This document shows positions 11,233 to 22,927 of a stretch of DNA of 64,000 nucleotides, one piece after another. The notes under the pieces are model-generated. The model was not told the DNA's origin. It saw only the letters and a program-made list of their open reading frames with translations, and made no database searches. The stretch comes from Drosophila persimilis (Eukaryota; Arthropoda; Insecta; Diptera; Drosophilidae), in the NCBI RefSeq assembly GCF_003286085.1, contig NW_020825289.1, positions 7,254,001-7,318,000 of the forward strand, written 5' to 3'. Numbering within the stretch: position 1 is the stretch's first letter; the number at the start of each line of letters is the position of its first letter. The position numbers were made by a program, and so were the translations under genes.

Positions 11233-14200
11233 TGTTGCATTATGCCAATTAACTGCCAATCCAATCCCATATCCATCCATATATCAATACATATAACATT
11301 CAGCATCCCTAATATTTGGTCATTAGGTGTCCATCCATCGTATGTATTGTTCTAGAATGTGGTACCGACAGGTACCCAATCTGTCGGTTGGGCTAGGTCA
11401 GTACTGATTCATCCACTACTGCGGCATACTTTTGCAAAAAACAATTCTAGAGACGCAGTCGATTTCGGGATATTCCCGAATATCATTTTTATGGCTTGAT
11501 TCTCAGAATTATAATTTGCTTTCGCCTCATGTACAAAGAATAGAATTGTAATTTCGTTTTGTGATTATTTTAGTGGACTCGTATTTGTTTTAGTTAGCCA
11601 ATTGCGTAGTGAGAACGAACGTGTTGAGGTCAGCATCGATCGTCGCGATGTTTGTGCAATTGAGACTGAAAAATAAAAGTACGCACAGCTGCCGCACCGC
11701 ACACCTCATTCATTTTGGCATTACAATATTATATCAATGCGAACCGAGCCGAACAGAAATGATGACTGACGACATGACTGGCAATGTTAATAATGTTGTG
11801 CGGAAATTTCTACGCGCACTTCAAGTACAAAACGCTTAATTGAGACTGAAACTAAGGTTGCTTTTATTTATAAATAAATATTGTATCAGTTTGTCCTGAA
11901 CTTGAAGATGACTTGGCGCTACATCGCACAGAGCAGAGCAGACAAGAGATGAGCGGAGGAGCGCATGCGACTGCCGGAAGTAAAGCCCCATCGAGTATAC
12001 GCAGTGTGGCCGTGTAATGTGGTTAAATTTCTTAATGCCACCGGCAAATGACGGCCAAGGTTGAGGCAGGCACCACTTGCCACTCGGCACGTTGTACGCA
12101 CTGCCACCGATCTGCCACAGAGGCCGGCATTGAAGGCTTTGAGACATTTTTAGCCACCTCAAGGATGCAATATCTTGCCAAAAGTGTAGACCTGGCTAAG
12201 GTCAGGCAGCATCGGCATCGTCTCCAAATGGAACGAAAGTTGAGAGTCGAGAATCGAGCCAGCAAATGTCAGTTCAATACACATCAGATTATGTCATCGG
12301 TGGGGAGTCTCCAACTCCCCACCAACAAAATGGATGCCATGCCCGACTCGTTTTTTATAATTTACATCATTTATTTTTAGCCGAACCCCCACAGGTCCAT
12401 CAAGATCTGGATGAACCCTTGCCACTAAGTTGTTCTGGAAAATAACCCGACTGGTTTCTCATTTAACTTTCAGTTTTCCTGTTTTCGGTTCCTGTTTCAG
12501 TACATTTAATTAGCATAAATTTAAAAGGGAATTTAGCAGCCTCCTGGCAGGAAGTTTAATCATCAGATCACATGAACCCGTGCTCTGTGATTACTCTCCC
12601 AATTTGGCTGGCTATGGATGTGGCTGTGGCTGTGGATGTTATGCAAGCGGTACGCACAACACGCTTCCCGTTGCCCACCGGCAACCATGCATCCGTGGCA
12701 CGATGGGATCTAATATTGGGGCTGGCCTGCTTCTGGCCCACGCGGTGAAAAATTGTGCGACAATTAGTTCAGGCATGCAGGCAGCCACTGCCGCTGGCCA
12801 GGCTTCCAAACGGGTTTCTTCTTGGCCCGGAGAGTGGGAGTGGGCGGCACTGCCCGATGCGTGTGTGCAAAAATCGCATATATCGTACACGAGTATACCT
12901 ATGGAAATTGTTTAATAAATCGAAAAATGAAGCAAAAAATGAACTGAAAATTGAACAACAAATACCTTGGAACCGCAAAAAAAATACACACACAAATCGC
13001 ACGCACGGCAACGATTAAGATACGAGTGTGAGTATGAGTACGAGTACGAATATGAGTATGGGTATGGGTACTCGAAAAACGGCTCCAGCGGCAGCAGCAG
13101 AGGCAGTAACAATGCTAACGGCCGCTTTATGAACAATTATGAACCGCGGGCGAGTTCGGATCCGAGTTGGGGGCGCATGCGTCACGCTTTTTGCGGCGCT
13201 CGCTCGCTCATGTCACTTGTATGAAGACAAATTTTTCGGGCAAAAAATCAGAAATTACGAATATTATTCAATATAATTCAAATTGTTGCTTTCACAGGCA
13301 AGGCAGTCTGGTTGAGATCTGCTGTACGAGTACCAGTATATTGTGTGGCTATTTCGTTTTCGTTGGCCTAGTTACCTTCGGTTCTCGAGTGGCGCGAATT
13401 TCAATTTCGCTTTCAGTTTGGGGGCTGCCTTCGATTGCGCTAGATTCGGTTCGGTTCGGTTCGGTATATGATTTGGCAAAAAGACAGCAAATTGCTGGCT
13501 AAGCTCCATTTCAAGTTCATTATTGTAACAATGGACTTAATAATAATGCCCATACGATCACCGGGGCGAAAAAAGCGATGTTTTTGTTCAAATATATTTA
13601 TTTATGGTTAACACACATATAATACGAGTATAATTTATTGCAATGCTTCTGTAAGAAATCAAAATTAAAAGCTAAAAATGAAAAATATTTTTATTCTCTC
13701 CTGTAATAATCCGTTTTGCTGTTTCCTCCGGCTCCATGCGAGAGGACAATCAAGACTAAGCCTAGTAGATACACATATAGATAATCATTAGTCTAACTAT
13801 AGCTACAGCTGAAGAAAAATATTGAATTGGAAAACAAATAAAAGATTTAGTGGGGGTTGGTGGAAAATGTGGAGCTGTAGTTCCTCTTGCCCAACGAATG
13901 ATTAATCTATGGACCTGAGACTCTAATCAAGTTAATTTTGCGAACCTTTCTCCAACTCCAACATCCGTATTATGGCCACATTTCTAGAACTGTTTTTTAT
14001 GGCAGCCACTCGTTATTCCACTATCCTACATCTAAGCTAATTAAGTTTTTTTTATTAACGATAAAAAACACTAGTAAATCTTTATATAGATTGGCCATAA
14101 AGTGTGTCAACCCATTAGGAAATATGTATCTAATGGTGTATTTATCTTCCTATATAAGTAGTCAACAGGTTATAAAATAGTTTGTGAAAACATAACGATT

Positions 14201-14646
14201 GATATAAAATATAATTTATAGAACCTACTAGCTATCAACTCAACTTAGTAATGCATTAAGAACCCTTATAATAACCAAGAATCGTTCCTCTGATCTTAAA
14301 GTATTGGCAGCGTTGCGTAGAAGAATGATATATATGGATTATAGATTTGATCTTGAGCAAGAGAACTCCACATTAACTACCCCAAGACCCCATGAACTTT
14401 GAAGGTAAACTTATGAACTACAAATTCGATTACTATCCTAAGTTGGGCTATGGACTGGGGGCGTGGTTCGGAACGGAACGGAACGGAATCGGATCGTGTG
14501 AGTGGGATATATAGTACATACATATTACAGGGTGGACAGCATCACAGTGTACAGCCATTAATTTCACAATCTAGTACGAGTACGAGTAGTAGACAAAGAG
14601 TTCCCACTAAAAGTAATCAACAATTCCCCCCACTCAGCCGTGTGTT
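11233..14646. other. intergenic, mostly AT-rich
   Basis: No convincing gene. Frames at 11609-11839 and 12048-12380 have scattered Cys and His but no family signature, and the first lacks supporting splice signals. A tetra- to hexanucleotide repeat lies at 13021-13075. The stretch from 13560 to 14640 is AT-rich and probably includes the 3' UTR of the leftward LARP6 gene. TTTATT (AATAAA on the minus strand) occurs at 14050-14055. Confidence 0.5.
13021..13075. repeat. degenerate GAGTAY hexanucleotide repeat
   Basis: About nine units of the hexamer family GAGTAT/GAGTAC/GGGTAT run head to tail, with point changes. The sequence also carries the ACGAGTA word that recurs across the window. Confidence 0.85.
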
Positions 14647-17244
14647 CTAGTTAACGGGGGACACGTCCTGGCCGAACTTTCTAGCCCGCTGTCCGAACCC
14701 CTTGCTCCCATCCGGACCTATGGGAGTGCGGACGAGGCTCTCAGCAGCCCGCTGTGCAAAGGATCCGGACCTGGAGCGTGGTGATCCGTCCAGAAAACTG
14801 CCAGTGCGAGATCGCGGTTGGCCGTCGTATACATCGACACCCCCATGTTTGTAATTGCTCAGGAAGCTGCCAGTGCGAGACCGTGGCGATCCCTCAAACT
14901 CCGATCCAAAGGAGTAGCGGCGATCGTAGCCAGAGTCCGTGGATATGCGACGTCCTCCAATGTACTGAGCATTGTCGTAGGCCGCCAGCTTGTTGCTCAG
15001 CTGCTGGAAATTGTTTGAGTAGCGGCGGGGCCACACCTGGTAGCCGCCTCCTCCTCCACCCACCATCTGATCGGTGGGGATCGGCTCGCGCTCTAGGTTG
15101 AAGTCGTTGGAGGGACGACGATAGAACCCATTGTTCTCGCTGGCGTTCGAGAAGGTGCGCTCGAACTGCATAGATCCGTTTGAGAAGCGACGCTCCCCGC
15201 TGTTGCCCTGGCAGCTGCCATTCGAACAGACGGAGGTCTTGCGGTATGCCGTGTCCGCCTGTCCGAAGTCCGAGACTCTCCTCGAGCAGGGACAGCTGTC
15301 CGAGCAGTTGGAGTCCCGCCGCTGAGGAGCACCCGTCTCCGAACAGTTGCTGGTCCTGCGGGACAGTGGGGCATTCGCCTCCGCGCTGTAGTTCTGATCC
15401 GAGCAGTTGGACAGGCGGCGCTGCAGGCTGCTCATGCTGGACACCGGGTTACTGACACTGGGTGGTCCGACGACAGCAGAGGGCGAGGGCAAGGCATCGC
15501 CCAAGGCAGCCGCCGTGTTGGCTGAGATGGTCGACGTATTGCTGTACCGTCTGGGTGCATAGGAGAAAAAACCAGCCGGAGCGCTCTCCTGGTTCCCGAT
15601 GCTGCCCCTGGGCTGGTAGTGCTGATAGGGATTTCCGTGGCCGCCGTGGAAGTGTGGGGCTGCCGCCTGGTAGAAACTCTGCTGGAAATCCGAGTTGTTG
15701 CGCTTGAGCTTGAATCGCAGGTCTGGCACGGTCTCGTGGCCGGAGAAGCTGCCGCCGCGGGACCTTTCGTAGCTGGCATCGTTGTAGTAGCGGTAGTTCT
15801 CCACCATGCGGGCCACGGGTGCGGCGACCTGGATGACAGCCGCCTTCTTGCCCGTCTTCTTCTTGGGGGCCACCATTTCGTAGACCTGGAAGGGACCGCT
15901 CAGGTGGCGAGCGTCGCGGGCGGAGGAGGACTCTAGATACTCCACCAGTGCGCACTCCTTCTGCTGCAGCTCCGGATACTTGTTCATGAACTGACGCACA
16001 TCCACAGGTATGGCCATCCCTGGCTTGAGGATGCGGATCAGGGCGATCTCGCCGCATCTGGAGAACAAATCGGAGACCTTTTCGATTGTTAGCTTGTCCA
16101 TAGGCAGATCGCAGGCCACGATGGTGCGCGAGGGCATCGTCTCGTCGAAGCTGGGCAGAGCGTCGATGCGTCGCACCTTTGTTCCCTGGTCGTTCAGCTC
16201 GATCTTCCTGGACTTGCGACGCACAGCATCCCCAACGGTCTTCCATTCGCGGGTCAGCTGGCGGACACGCTTAAAGCTAGAAACCAGTTTCAGGCTCACG
16301 TATCCCTCCTTGTTGCGCCTCACGTGCTTCAGCAGGAAGGCATCCTTGAGGATGCTCTCGTTGGAGAAGTAGAACTCCACGGCGTCGGTGATCTCTGCGG
16401 CCAACTCCTCGCTCGGAATAAGAGAAGGATCCATGTTGTCAATTTCGTTGGGCAGTTGAGATGTCGCCTCCACCGGCTCCATTACCTTCTCCACCACTCT
16501 CTCCTCCACCTCCTTGTCCTTCTTCATGGAGAGAAACGAGCGGTGCTCCCTGCGAGGCTCTGGCACGGGGGAGTTGGCGGGGGCCACAGCGGGTGGCGGA
16601 GAAGTGTCCATGGTAAAGTTCGGATGGAGGTAGATGTTGTCCATCTGGTGCTTGCGGAACTTCTCGAGATTAGCCTCGCTGAGAACGGCCGGAGGTGTTG
16701 TTTGCCGCTCGGACAGATCCACCTCGTGCATGATGTGGTTGTCTACAGCCAGGGGCTTCAGCTCATCGTCCTCCTCCGATTCCTCGGAGTCACCAATGGA
16801 GGAGCCCATGCCCACATCCACGAGCAGTTGGTCGCCGTTTGGCGGCGACATTGGCGGGGCACTGGGCGAGGTGTCCTCCGAAAAACTTCCCCCACTGCTG
16901 CCCAGCTGGGAGTCCAGCGATTCCATCTGGCGTAGCAGCGCCTGGGCCGAACGTTTGGCGTGGAAACGCAGCAGCTTCGAAGGCAGCGATGAGGAGAGTG
17001 GCACTATCGCCTGGGAGCTGCAGCAAGGTTGTTCATCTTCGTCATCCCTCCGCCTCACCTCGGCTGGCGGATCGCGGGGCCTCATCACGGGCACAGCTGT
17101 CAGAATGGGAACAGCTGGCAATGGAATTGGTGCTGGCATTGGCGCTGATGCTGGCACGGGACTTACAACGAAAATGTGCCCCTCCTCGCCGGCATGGGGC
17201 GCCTTCACCGCGTACGCGTGCTCGGTCTCCTGGGGATTGCTCAT
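14647..17244 (-). CDS. achl: LARP6-type La-related protein (Achilles)
   Basis: One intronless frame of 865 residues. The open frame extends 15 codons upstream, but the first ATG (reading MSNPQETEHAY) is at 17244. A La winged-helix domain lies at about residues 276-360 (EITDAVEFYFSNESILKDAFL, then GYVSLKLVSSF). A LARP6-style RRM-like domain follows at about 370-460, with the family signature IRILKPG and the ECALVEY strand. The C-terminus has the short GPDGSKGFGQRAR motif (about 842-855), typical of LARP6 LSA/SUZ-C tails. Family members bind RNA stem-loops and regulate translation or stability. Between RRM and tail lies an unusual serial array of RRxS and RSRxxS motifs (about 575-830). The N-terminus is Pro/Ala-rich and acidic. 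In D. melanogaster the LARP6 homologue is Achilles, and the symbol rests on that. The family call is firm. Confidence 0.9.
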   Translation of the reverse strand: MSNPQETEHAYAVKAPHAGEEGHIFVVSPVPASAPMPAPIPLPAVPILTAVPVMRPRDPPAEVRRRDDEDEQPCCSSQAIVPLSSSLPSKLLRFHAKRSAQALLRQMESLDSQLGSSGGSFSEDTSPSAPPMSPPNGDQLLVDVGMGSSIGDSEESEEDDELKPLAVDNHIMHEVDLSERQTTPPAVLSEANLEKFRKHQMDNIYLHPNFTMDTSPPPAVAPANSPVPEPRREHRSFLSMKKDKEVEERVVEKVMEPVEATSQLPNEIDNMDPSLIPSEELAAEITDAVEFYFSNESILKDAFLLKHVRRNKEGYVSLKLVSSFKRVRQLTREWKTVGDAVRRKSRKIELNDQGTKVRRIDALPSFDETMPSRTIVACDLPMDKLTIEKVSDLFSRCGEIALIRILKPGMAIPVDVRQFMNKYPELQQKECALVEYLESSSARDARHLSGPFQVYEMVAPKKKTGKKAAVIQVAAPVARMVENYRYYNDASYERSRGGSFSGHETVPDLRFKLKRNNSDFQQSFYQAAAPHFHGGHGNPYQHYQPRGSIGNQESAPAGFFSYAPRRYSNTSTISANTAAALGDALPSPSAVVGPPSVSNPVSSMSSLQRRLSNCSDQNYSAEANAPLSRRTSNCSETGAPQRRDSNCSDSCPCSRRVSDFGQADTAYRKTSVCSNGSCQGNSGERRFSNGSMQFERTFSNASENNGFYRRPSNDFNLEREPIPTDQMVGGGGGGYQVWPRRYSNNFQQLSNKLAAYDNAQYIGGRRISTDSGYDRRYSFGSEFEGSPRSRTGSFLSNYKHGGVDVYDGQPRSRTGSFLDGSPRSRSGSFAQRAAESLVRTPIGPDGSKGFGQRARKFGQDVSPVN
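14755..15525 (-). repeat. coding array of RRxSN / RSRTGS motifs
   Basis: Inside the LARP6 C-terminal region the protein repeats basic-Ser motifs about 14 times: RRYSN, RRLSNCSD, RRTSNCSE, RRDSNCSD, RRVSD, RKTSV, RRFSN, RTFSN, RRPSN, RRYSN, RRIST, RRYSF, then RSRTGSF twice and RSRSGSF. These fit the R-R-x-S and R-x-R-x-x-S consensus of AGC-type kinases (PKA, Akt, S6K) and 14-3-3 docking. The motif repeats are seen. Phosphorylation is inference. Confidence 0.85.
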
Positions 17245-17649
17245 GTTGATCGAATGACCTTGGCTGATGCTCTGAGATGTCGTTGGCACTCCAGCAAAAG
17301 CTACTGCGACTGCTACTCTCTTATTCGGCAGCTTCTGCTGTCTTTCTTTTTCGACTCTCTTATTCCGGTAGCAAGCTTCTGCTGCCAGTCTCTTACTCTC
17401 TAATCGCCGCTCTAAACTCTAAGCGCTTCGTTCAAGTCTCTCTCTTGATCGTGCTATATCTCTCGCCGCAGCTGCTTCTCTTTCTCTCTTTCACTTTCAC
17501 TTTCAAGTTCAGTTGGAAAAGCTCTCCTCTCCCTCGAGATGCACTTACATTGAAAAGTCAAATTGGAATGGGAATGGAAATGGAAGCGGGGAGCTTTGTC
17601 TGCATTTGTGTAACTTTTGCCTCTTTAACTAGCCGTTCATTGAACGAAA

Positions 17650-17659
17650 GTCAGCTGTT
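17650..17659 (-). promoter_or_regulatory. E-box core-promoter motif (AACAGCTGAC)
   Basis: On the minus strand this reads AACAGCTGAC, nine of ten matches to the Drosophila core-promoter E-box motif AWCAGCTGWT. It lies about 400 bp upstream of the LARP6 start codon, in a position and orientation that could mark its transcription start region. Confidence 0.35.
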
Positions 17660-18195
17660 CAAATGTTGTCGCTGTTGCTTCTGTTGCTTTAGTTGTTGTT
17701 TGCGTAATGTTGTCTGCAACGTGCTCGGAATTTGTATATTCGGGGAGTTTTATTTCATTTTATTTCTTTTTCTAGGCCGCGCTTGACACCAATTGCCAAT
17801 GTTGTTCAATAAAAGTTCAATTTACAATTTCGAATGCGTTTTGGGAAATTTTTCCCGTTCCGTTTTATTTAGGATATTTGTCTTGTTTTAGATTTTGTAA
17901 TTGTTGTTACTGTTTTTGTTGTTGTTGTTGCCCGTTTCCTCACTAATTATTTCCGTAAGGTATTCACCGAAAACAGTTTATAATTTTTGCGTTCAACTTT
18001 CTGTTTCGCACGAGAGTTTGATTGAGTTCATGCAACGCTGCAACGCGGAGATCGACTGAAATTGCAAATTGATTTGAGGTCGGTTAAATACCCTCTGCTT
18101 TCGTCTCGATTTTTGTTCATGCTTTTTTCGTGTGTTGGGGCTTACAGCGGCCGCCGCAGTGGCAGCGGGCAGCGGCAACAACCATATGAGAGGGA

Positions 18196-18229
18196 GACGG
18201 CGACGGTGACGGTGACGGTGACGGCGACG
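18196..18229. repeat. GACGGT/GACGGC hexanucleotide repeat
   Basis: A short tandem of about 5.5 hexamers, GACGGC and GACGGT. It is GC-rich against an AT-rich background and non-coding. Confidence 0.85.
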
Positions 18230-21200
18230 CCGAGCAGCGTTATTGAGAGTCCAAGTACGCACGATAGCAACAGCAACAACAATTGGGGGCCGAAGCTTTT
18301 GATACCCTAGCAGATCGATGCATTTATCGATTTCAATTGATTTTCTTAAAGCTATCAAAACACACAGGCCAATCGGCTGGTTCATCAGAAAAATTTAAGT
18401 TTTTTGGCACAAAGACTGACAAAACGACCAATGTCAGCTATATGAAACATATATTTTATTATTTTTGGCCCACTTTGTATATACAAATTTAATGTATTTT
18501 TCAACCGATCCTTTCCATGTTCCCTTGTGGGAGGAACTATGACCACTGCCCCACCATTGGCAAATTAATGAATATATTTTGATGGCCATTTCGACACGTC
18601 CTCTAATTCTGATTAATATATCACAAATTATGTATGATCTCTGTACACACTATGGGGTCGGAAATCTATCCTTATCTGCTTGACAAACATCTGCTCCATA
18701 TCATTGTACCCTCGGCAAGCGTATCTCAAGCAAACAGACAGCCGCCTGGGAGAGAGAGAGAGAAGTCAGCAGAGGCGCAGGCGTCGTCGACAGCGACAAC
18801 TTATTGGCAACACACACGAAACTTGTTGCGTTGCCAACAACAAGAACAACAACAAAAGGCAACAAACACCGACAATAACAAAAGCAACAACAAGCGGTGC
18901 GACAATCGCATTTGCTCAATGCATTTGTCAGCTTTTTGTTGTTGCCCGATTTTTTATGAATTTTATTTCTTATAAAGTGTTCTCTGTCCCACACACACAC
19001 ACTCAGAGACACACACATGGGTACACAATTCGAGGCACTTCCGATTTGCATTGATCGTTCGCATTTTGCGAAAATTGGGAAAGTGCTTTTCGTTTAGCAA
19101 TAGTAAATGTTGATAGCAGTGATTTTGTTGCTGCTGTCGCGACATCGCAGTGACCTCGTTGCAAGCACACACAATTGCACACTTACTATGCAACATGCAA
19201 GCTTACATTCGGGTCCAGGTCCAGCAGCACTCTACTCACCCGTATCTATAGGGGAAGCAGGAAGGAAATGGCACGCTTGAGGGTTAGACACTCGAGGCAG
19301 AGTGTCCAGTGGAGGAGAGGCAATCAATCAATGGCAGGGGCGCTGCCGGTCCGGCCAGTTCCGCCTAGAACCACTTAATCTGTTAGGGGTGTCCTCCCCA
19401 AATAGTTAGTGGCACTGCAGCATTCGAGACTCGCATCTCATTTATTCTACGAGTGCAGCGGCTGGTCTCTGCTCGGCAATTTGCATGTCAAGTGCAAGTT
19501 CAAGTGCACGACTGTGTTCTCTCGGCTTTTGCTTTGCTGTGGGGGCATGATTTCAACCATTATATCATCGAGTTCATGCATATGGAAATCTAATCCTTTT
19601 AGCAGACCGGACCCCACTTTTATGAAACATTCTGTGGCACTGTCGTCTTTTTATTGCATCAGCCCCGCTGGTCCCCATGCTACGAGTATCTGGTGTTTAC
19701 TTAACAACGAAAACTGAACTGATAAAATTCAACAAGAATGCAAGGAGGCGCAACAGCCGTTTGCAATCCAATTATGAGGTAAACCGTCCATAGTGCCGAT
19801 GCGGCTGCGGCGGCTGCTACTGCAAGTGCCGGCCAGGCCAGGAGGCGTATACTTAATGTAAGGTCAAATGGCCATCGAATGTTCATTAATTTGCCAATTG
19901 ACGACAAGCATTTCATTTCGGTTGGAGTGGCAGTGGCAGTGGCACTGACACTGGTCGTGGTCTCCCCCAACAATTTGATTTGCCAACAAGTAAATTATGT
20001 TGCGGAAAAAGCAACAAAAACCTAAGACCAAGACTTGCAACCTTGCGGTAAGAGACACAGACACACTGGCACACAAAGCCACAATAATAACTTTGATTTC
20101 TTATTGTTTGTTTGCTGCTGTTGCTGCTGGTAGCACAACAGAAATGGCAAATGATTTATTTAATAAAAATAAAAATATGATTATGTTTCTTTCTGCCGTT
20201 CGGCAGCCTCCAAGCGAGAGGCGTGTCCATCTGAGATAGATTAATAGAGCTTTTGATTGTTTGCCAGAGCTCGAGTTAATCCAGGAAGTGGAGATACACA
20301 TTGAGGTAGGTCAACGGAGGGTGCAGGTGAAGGCGGGGGCGCGTAATCAGGCTGACTCCAAATTGCCTCTAAAAGCCAATTTTTAAGCCTTATGCTGCAT
20401 TGTTGCTTGTTTGCTTTGTTCACGCATTTATTTGCCTTTATTTAGCGTTTACTTTACTTACTTTTTGCACTTTTTTCGACACGAGCCCGAGACGAAGTTG
20501 TATGCGCGTTCAGGGCCATCGATCCACAACTATAGCTACGGTATGGTATGGTTTGGCATGGTATAGCCGATCTGCTAGTGATCGGCGTACATTAGCAATT
20601 GTTGTTAGCAGAAGTTTGTCCTTCGGTTGACATTTTGCACGCGTTTTTGGATGTTGAGCCTACGCAAAGGTTTCCACTGAAATTTGAAGTGTTTGGAGAT
20701 CGATTGCGTGGGGGCGGGAAAGAAGCTGGGCAAAAGTCTAATTGCTATTTGACTGCTCTGACTTTAAAGCAATTTTAATATATTTTATTTCATTTTGCAT
20801 CTCCCGAACTCCCTGTTTTCATCAATTTCAATCACGTTGCATGAATCAACTCTCCAGCTCATTAGATTGCATGACACTAGGCAGCCAGACAATTGGCAAT
20901 CAGCAGCCTCACCTCACCTCAAGTTCAATGTTTCACAGTTGAAGCTGTTGTGGATGCTGCATAAATTACGGATATTATGCAAGTGAATTTAATGAATTAT
21001 GATCCTTAAGCTGTGCCCCGCTCAATCGATTTATGCCTGCCAAAAGTGGGTCACGAGAAGGAATACCAGCTCTCGCGCACGCGCACGCACCTGGATTGCA
21101 TAACTCAGAACCTTTTTTTATTTCGTTCGGGAAAACAGGTTCAGGGCAAGGGCATTGCAACCTTCGGATGCACGATCCTCGTTTGTCTGCAAGTTGCAAT

Positions 21201-22903
21201 CACCACCACCTGTATATAGGGCCAGGCAGCACTGACCCGGTGGCATCCACTTGAGATTGTGGTGCGAAACCAGTTCCGAGTCCGAATCGAGTGAAGTCAA
21301 GTGCCTGCAACGAGCCCAGGTTTCGGCACTTCATTAGGGAAGCCTCCACAGACAGTGCGACGGGGGCAACCTTGGCAGCGGCTGATGCCGATGCTGCACA
21401 ATTTTAGTTTTGGGCTTTTCGGGTTTTGGGGCAGGAAGACAACACCGCCGCCGGCCATCGGCATCGGCATCGCGATTCTCAGATGTAACAGGTTGCGTCC
21501 AGGCGGTGGTCAGTTGACGACCTCCACAATTGGCGTTACATATTTTATATAGTTTTCATTCCATTCCACCGCACGCTTTTAATTAAACTCCATCGTTCAA
21601 AATGGAAATCGTAGAGTGCTAGTGGTGGTGCTAGTGCGAGTGCGAAGTGCGATTTCCCCTTCTCGAGCGACAGAATTGGGTTACAAATGTCTCAGGCTCG
21701 AGAGAACAAGCCTGGGCCTCGCACTTTTCAGCCCCGAATCCAAATCCGAAATTGTTGTGCAATTAAAATTGCATTTTGGTGCCGCAAACGTTTTGTGAAT
21801 GCCTCCAGTCAGCTGGAGTCGCCGCCGACCACAGAGTCGAGTCTGTGGTGCGTGCAACGCATTGGGGCAGGGCCGGGCATGGGCAACGCCTGTCTCCGTG
21901 TGGGTTGGTCTATGGTATGTGCAAAATGTTATGGCCATAATGAAATAACCGACATGATCATAATGTACGGCACGCGGTTAAAGTTAACCCAACGTTTATT
22001 GCCCCTGCAACAAATCTGTTGGCAACAGAAAGGGAGCTCTGATCTATGAAATTGGAGAATTATTCCAACAATTCTCAACAGTATTCAATGCATGCGAGTT
22101 CCCGTTAGACAATATGCTATTAATCTCTATCAGTGGCTCAATTATTGCTCAGATTCTGATCCCACGAACATTAAGCCATTAAAATTCTCCCCGCATTTCA
22201 TAATGAAAACGGAAGCAGAGTTTCCAGACATTCGACACTGAAAATGTTGAGTAAACAACACATAAATCTGATCGAAACGTTAAGGTTGGTTATGGCACTG
22301 CTCAAAAATATTTATAATTGGAAGTTAGTATGGTTATCTTTGAGTACGATAATCAAAGTAATGCCAATGCCCTGGTCTGGCTCTGGATCAGGCTCCGGTT
22401 GCGTGACTCAGTTTGTGGCTGCCTCTGTCCAGCGATTTCTTCTAGCTGCATCGTGATTAATCTGCATATATATTTCACTGAATATATCTATATGAATATG
22501 AATATCGTACAGCATATGTACAGCGGCGGTGGCCTTCAGAATATGGCAAACAAACAACGCGACATTAAATTATGCGCCTAGGCCTATTATTTTATGCAAT
22601 TGATAAATTGACAACGAGGTCCGCTCACTTTTTTCACATTTCGTTGTAGTGTTTTTCGCAGTGCGTGCCAGGTCGGTCTCTGGCCCCGCCCACCGCATTA
22701 TGGCCCCCTGCACCTGGAAAATGCCTGGCAACTTTCATATCGAGTGAACTTTTCGCCAACGTTTGTCATTCGGTTTCAATGTCAAGGTTGCTGCCGCCTA
22801 TACATAGTGCACTTATTGACTTTCAATTAGCTGAAGTCGCAGTTGTAGTTGCAGTGGCCGTTGCATCCTTGTAACCACACACAGACCGAACGGAACAAGT
22901 CGT

Positions 22904-22927
22904 GTCTGGGTCTGGGTCTGGGTCTGG
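22904..22927. repeat. GTCTGG tandem repeat with G-triplets
   Basis: Four copies of GTCTGG(G) in a row. Three complete GGG runs and a final GG give only a weak G-quadruplex pattern. It lies in non-coding DNA. Confidence 0.8.

Noticed and set aside
11364-11388. Hairpin ACCGACAG...CTGTCGGT with 9-base loop
   Set aside because: An 8-bp stem alone is expected by chance at this scale, and no promoter, precursor or element context supports it.
11658-11851. 14-bp direct repeat AATTGAGACTGAAA, 180 bp apart
   Set aside because: No element ends or terminal inverted repeats were found around it. Probably a local duplication or chance.
12048-12380. Plus-strand frame with Cys/His-rich start (TTCHSARCTHCH)
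   Set aside because: The cysteine spacing fits no zinc-finger class, the ATG is not in a good context, and the rest looks random.
15449-16246. Second minus-strand frame and several plus-strand frames across the LARP6 gene
   Set aside because: They are shadow frames of a GC-rich coding sequence. Only the 865-codon frame contains La and RRM domains.
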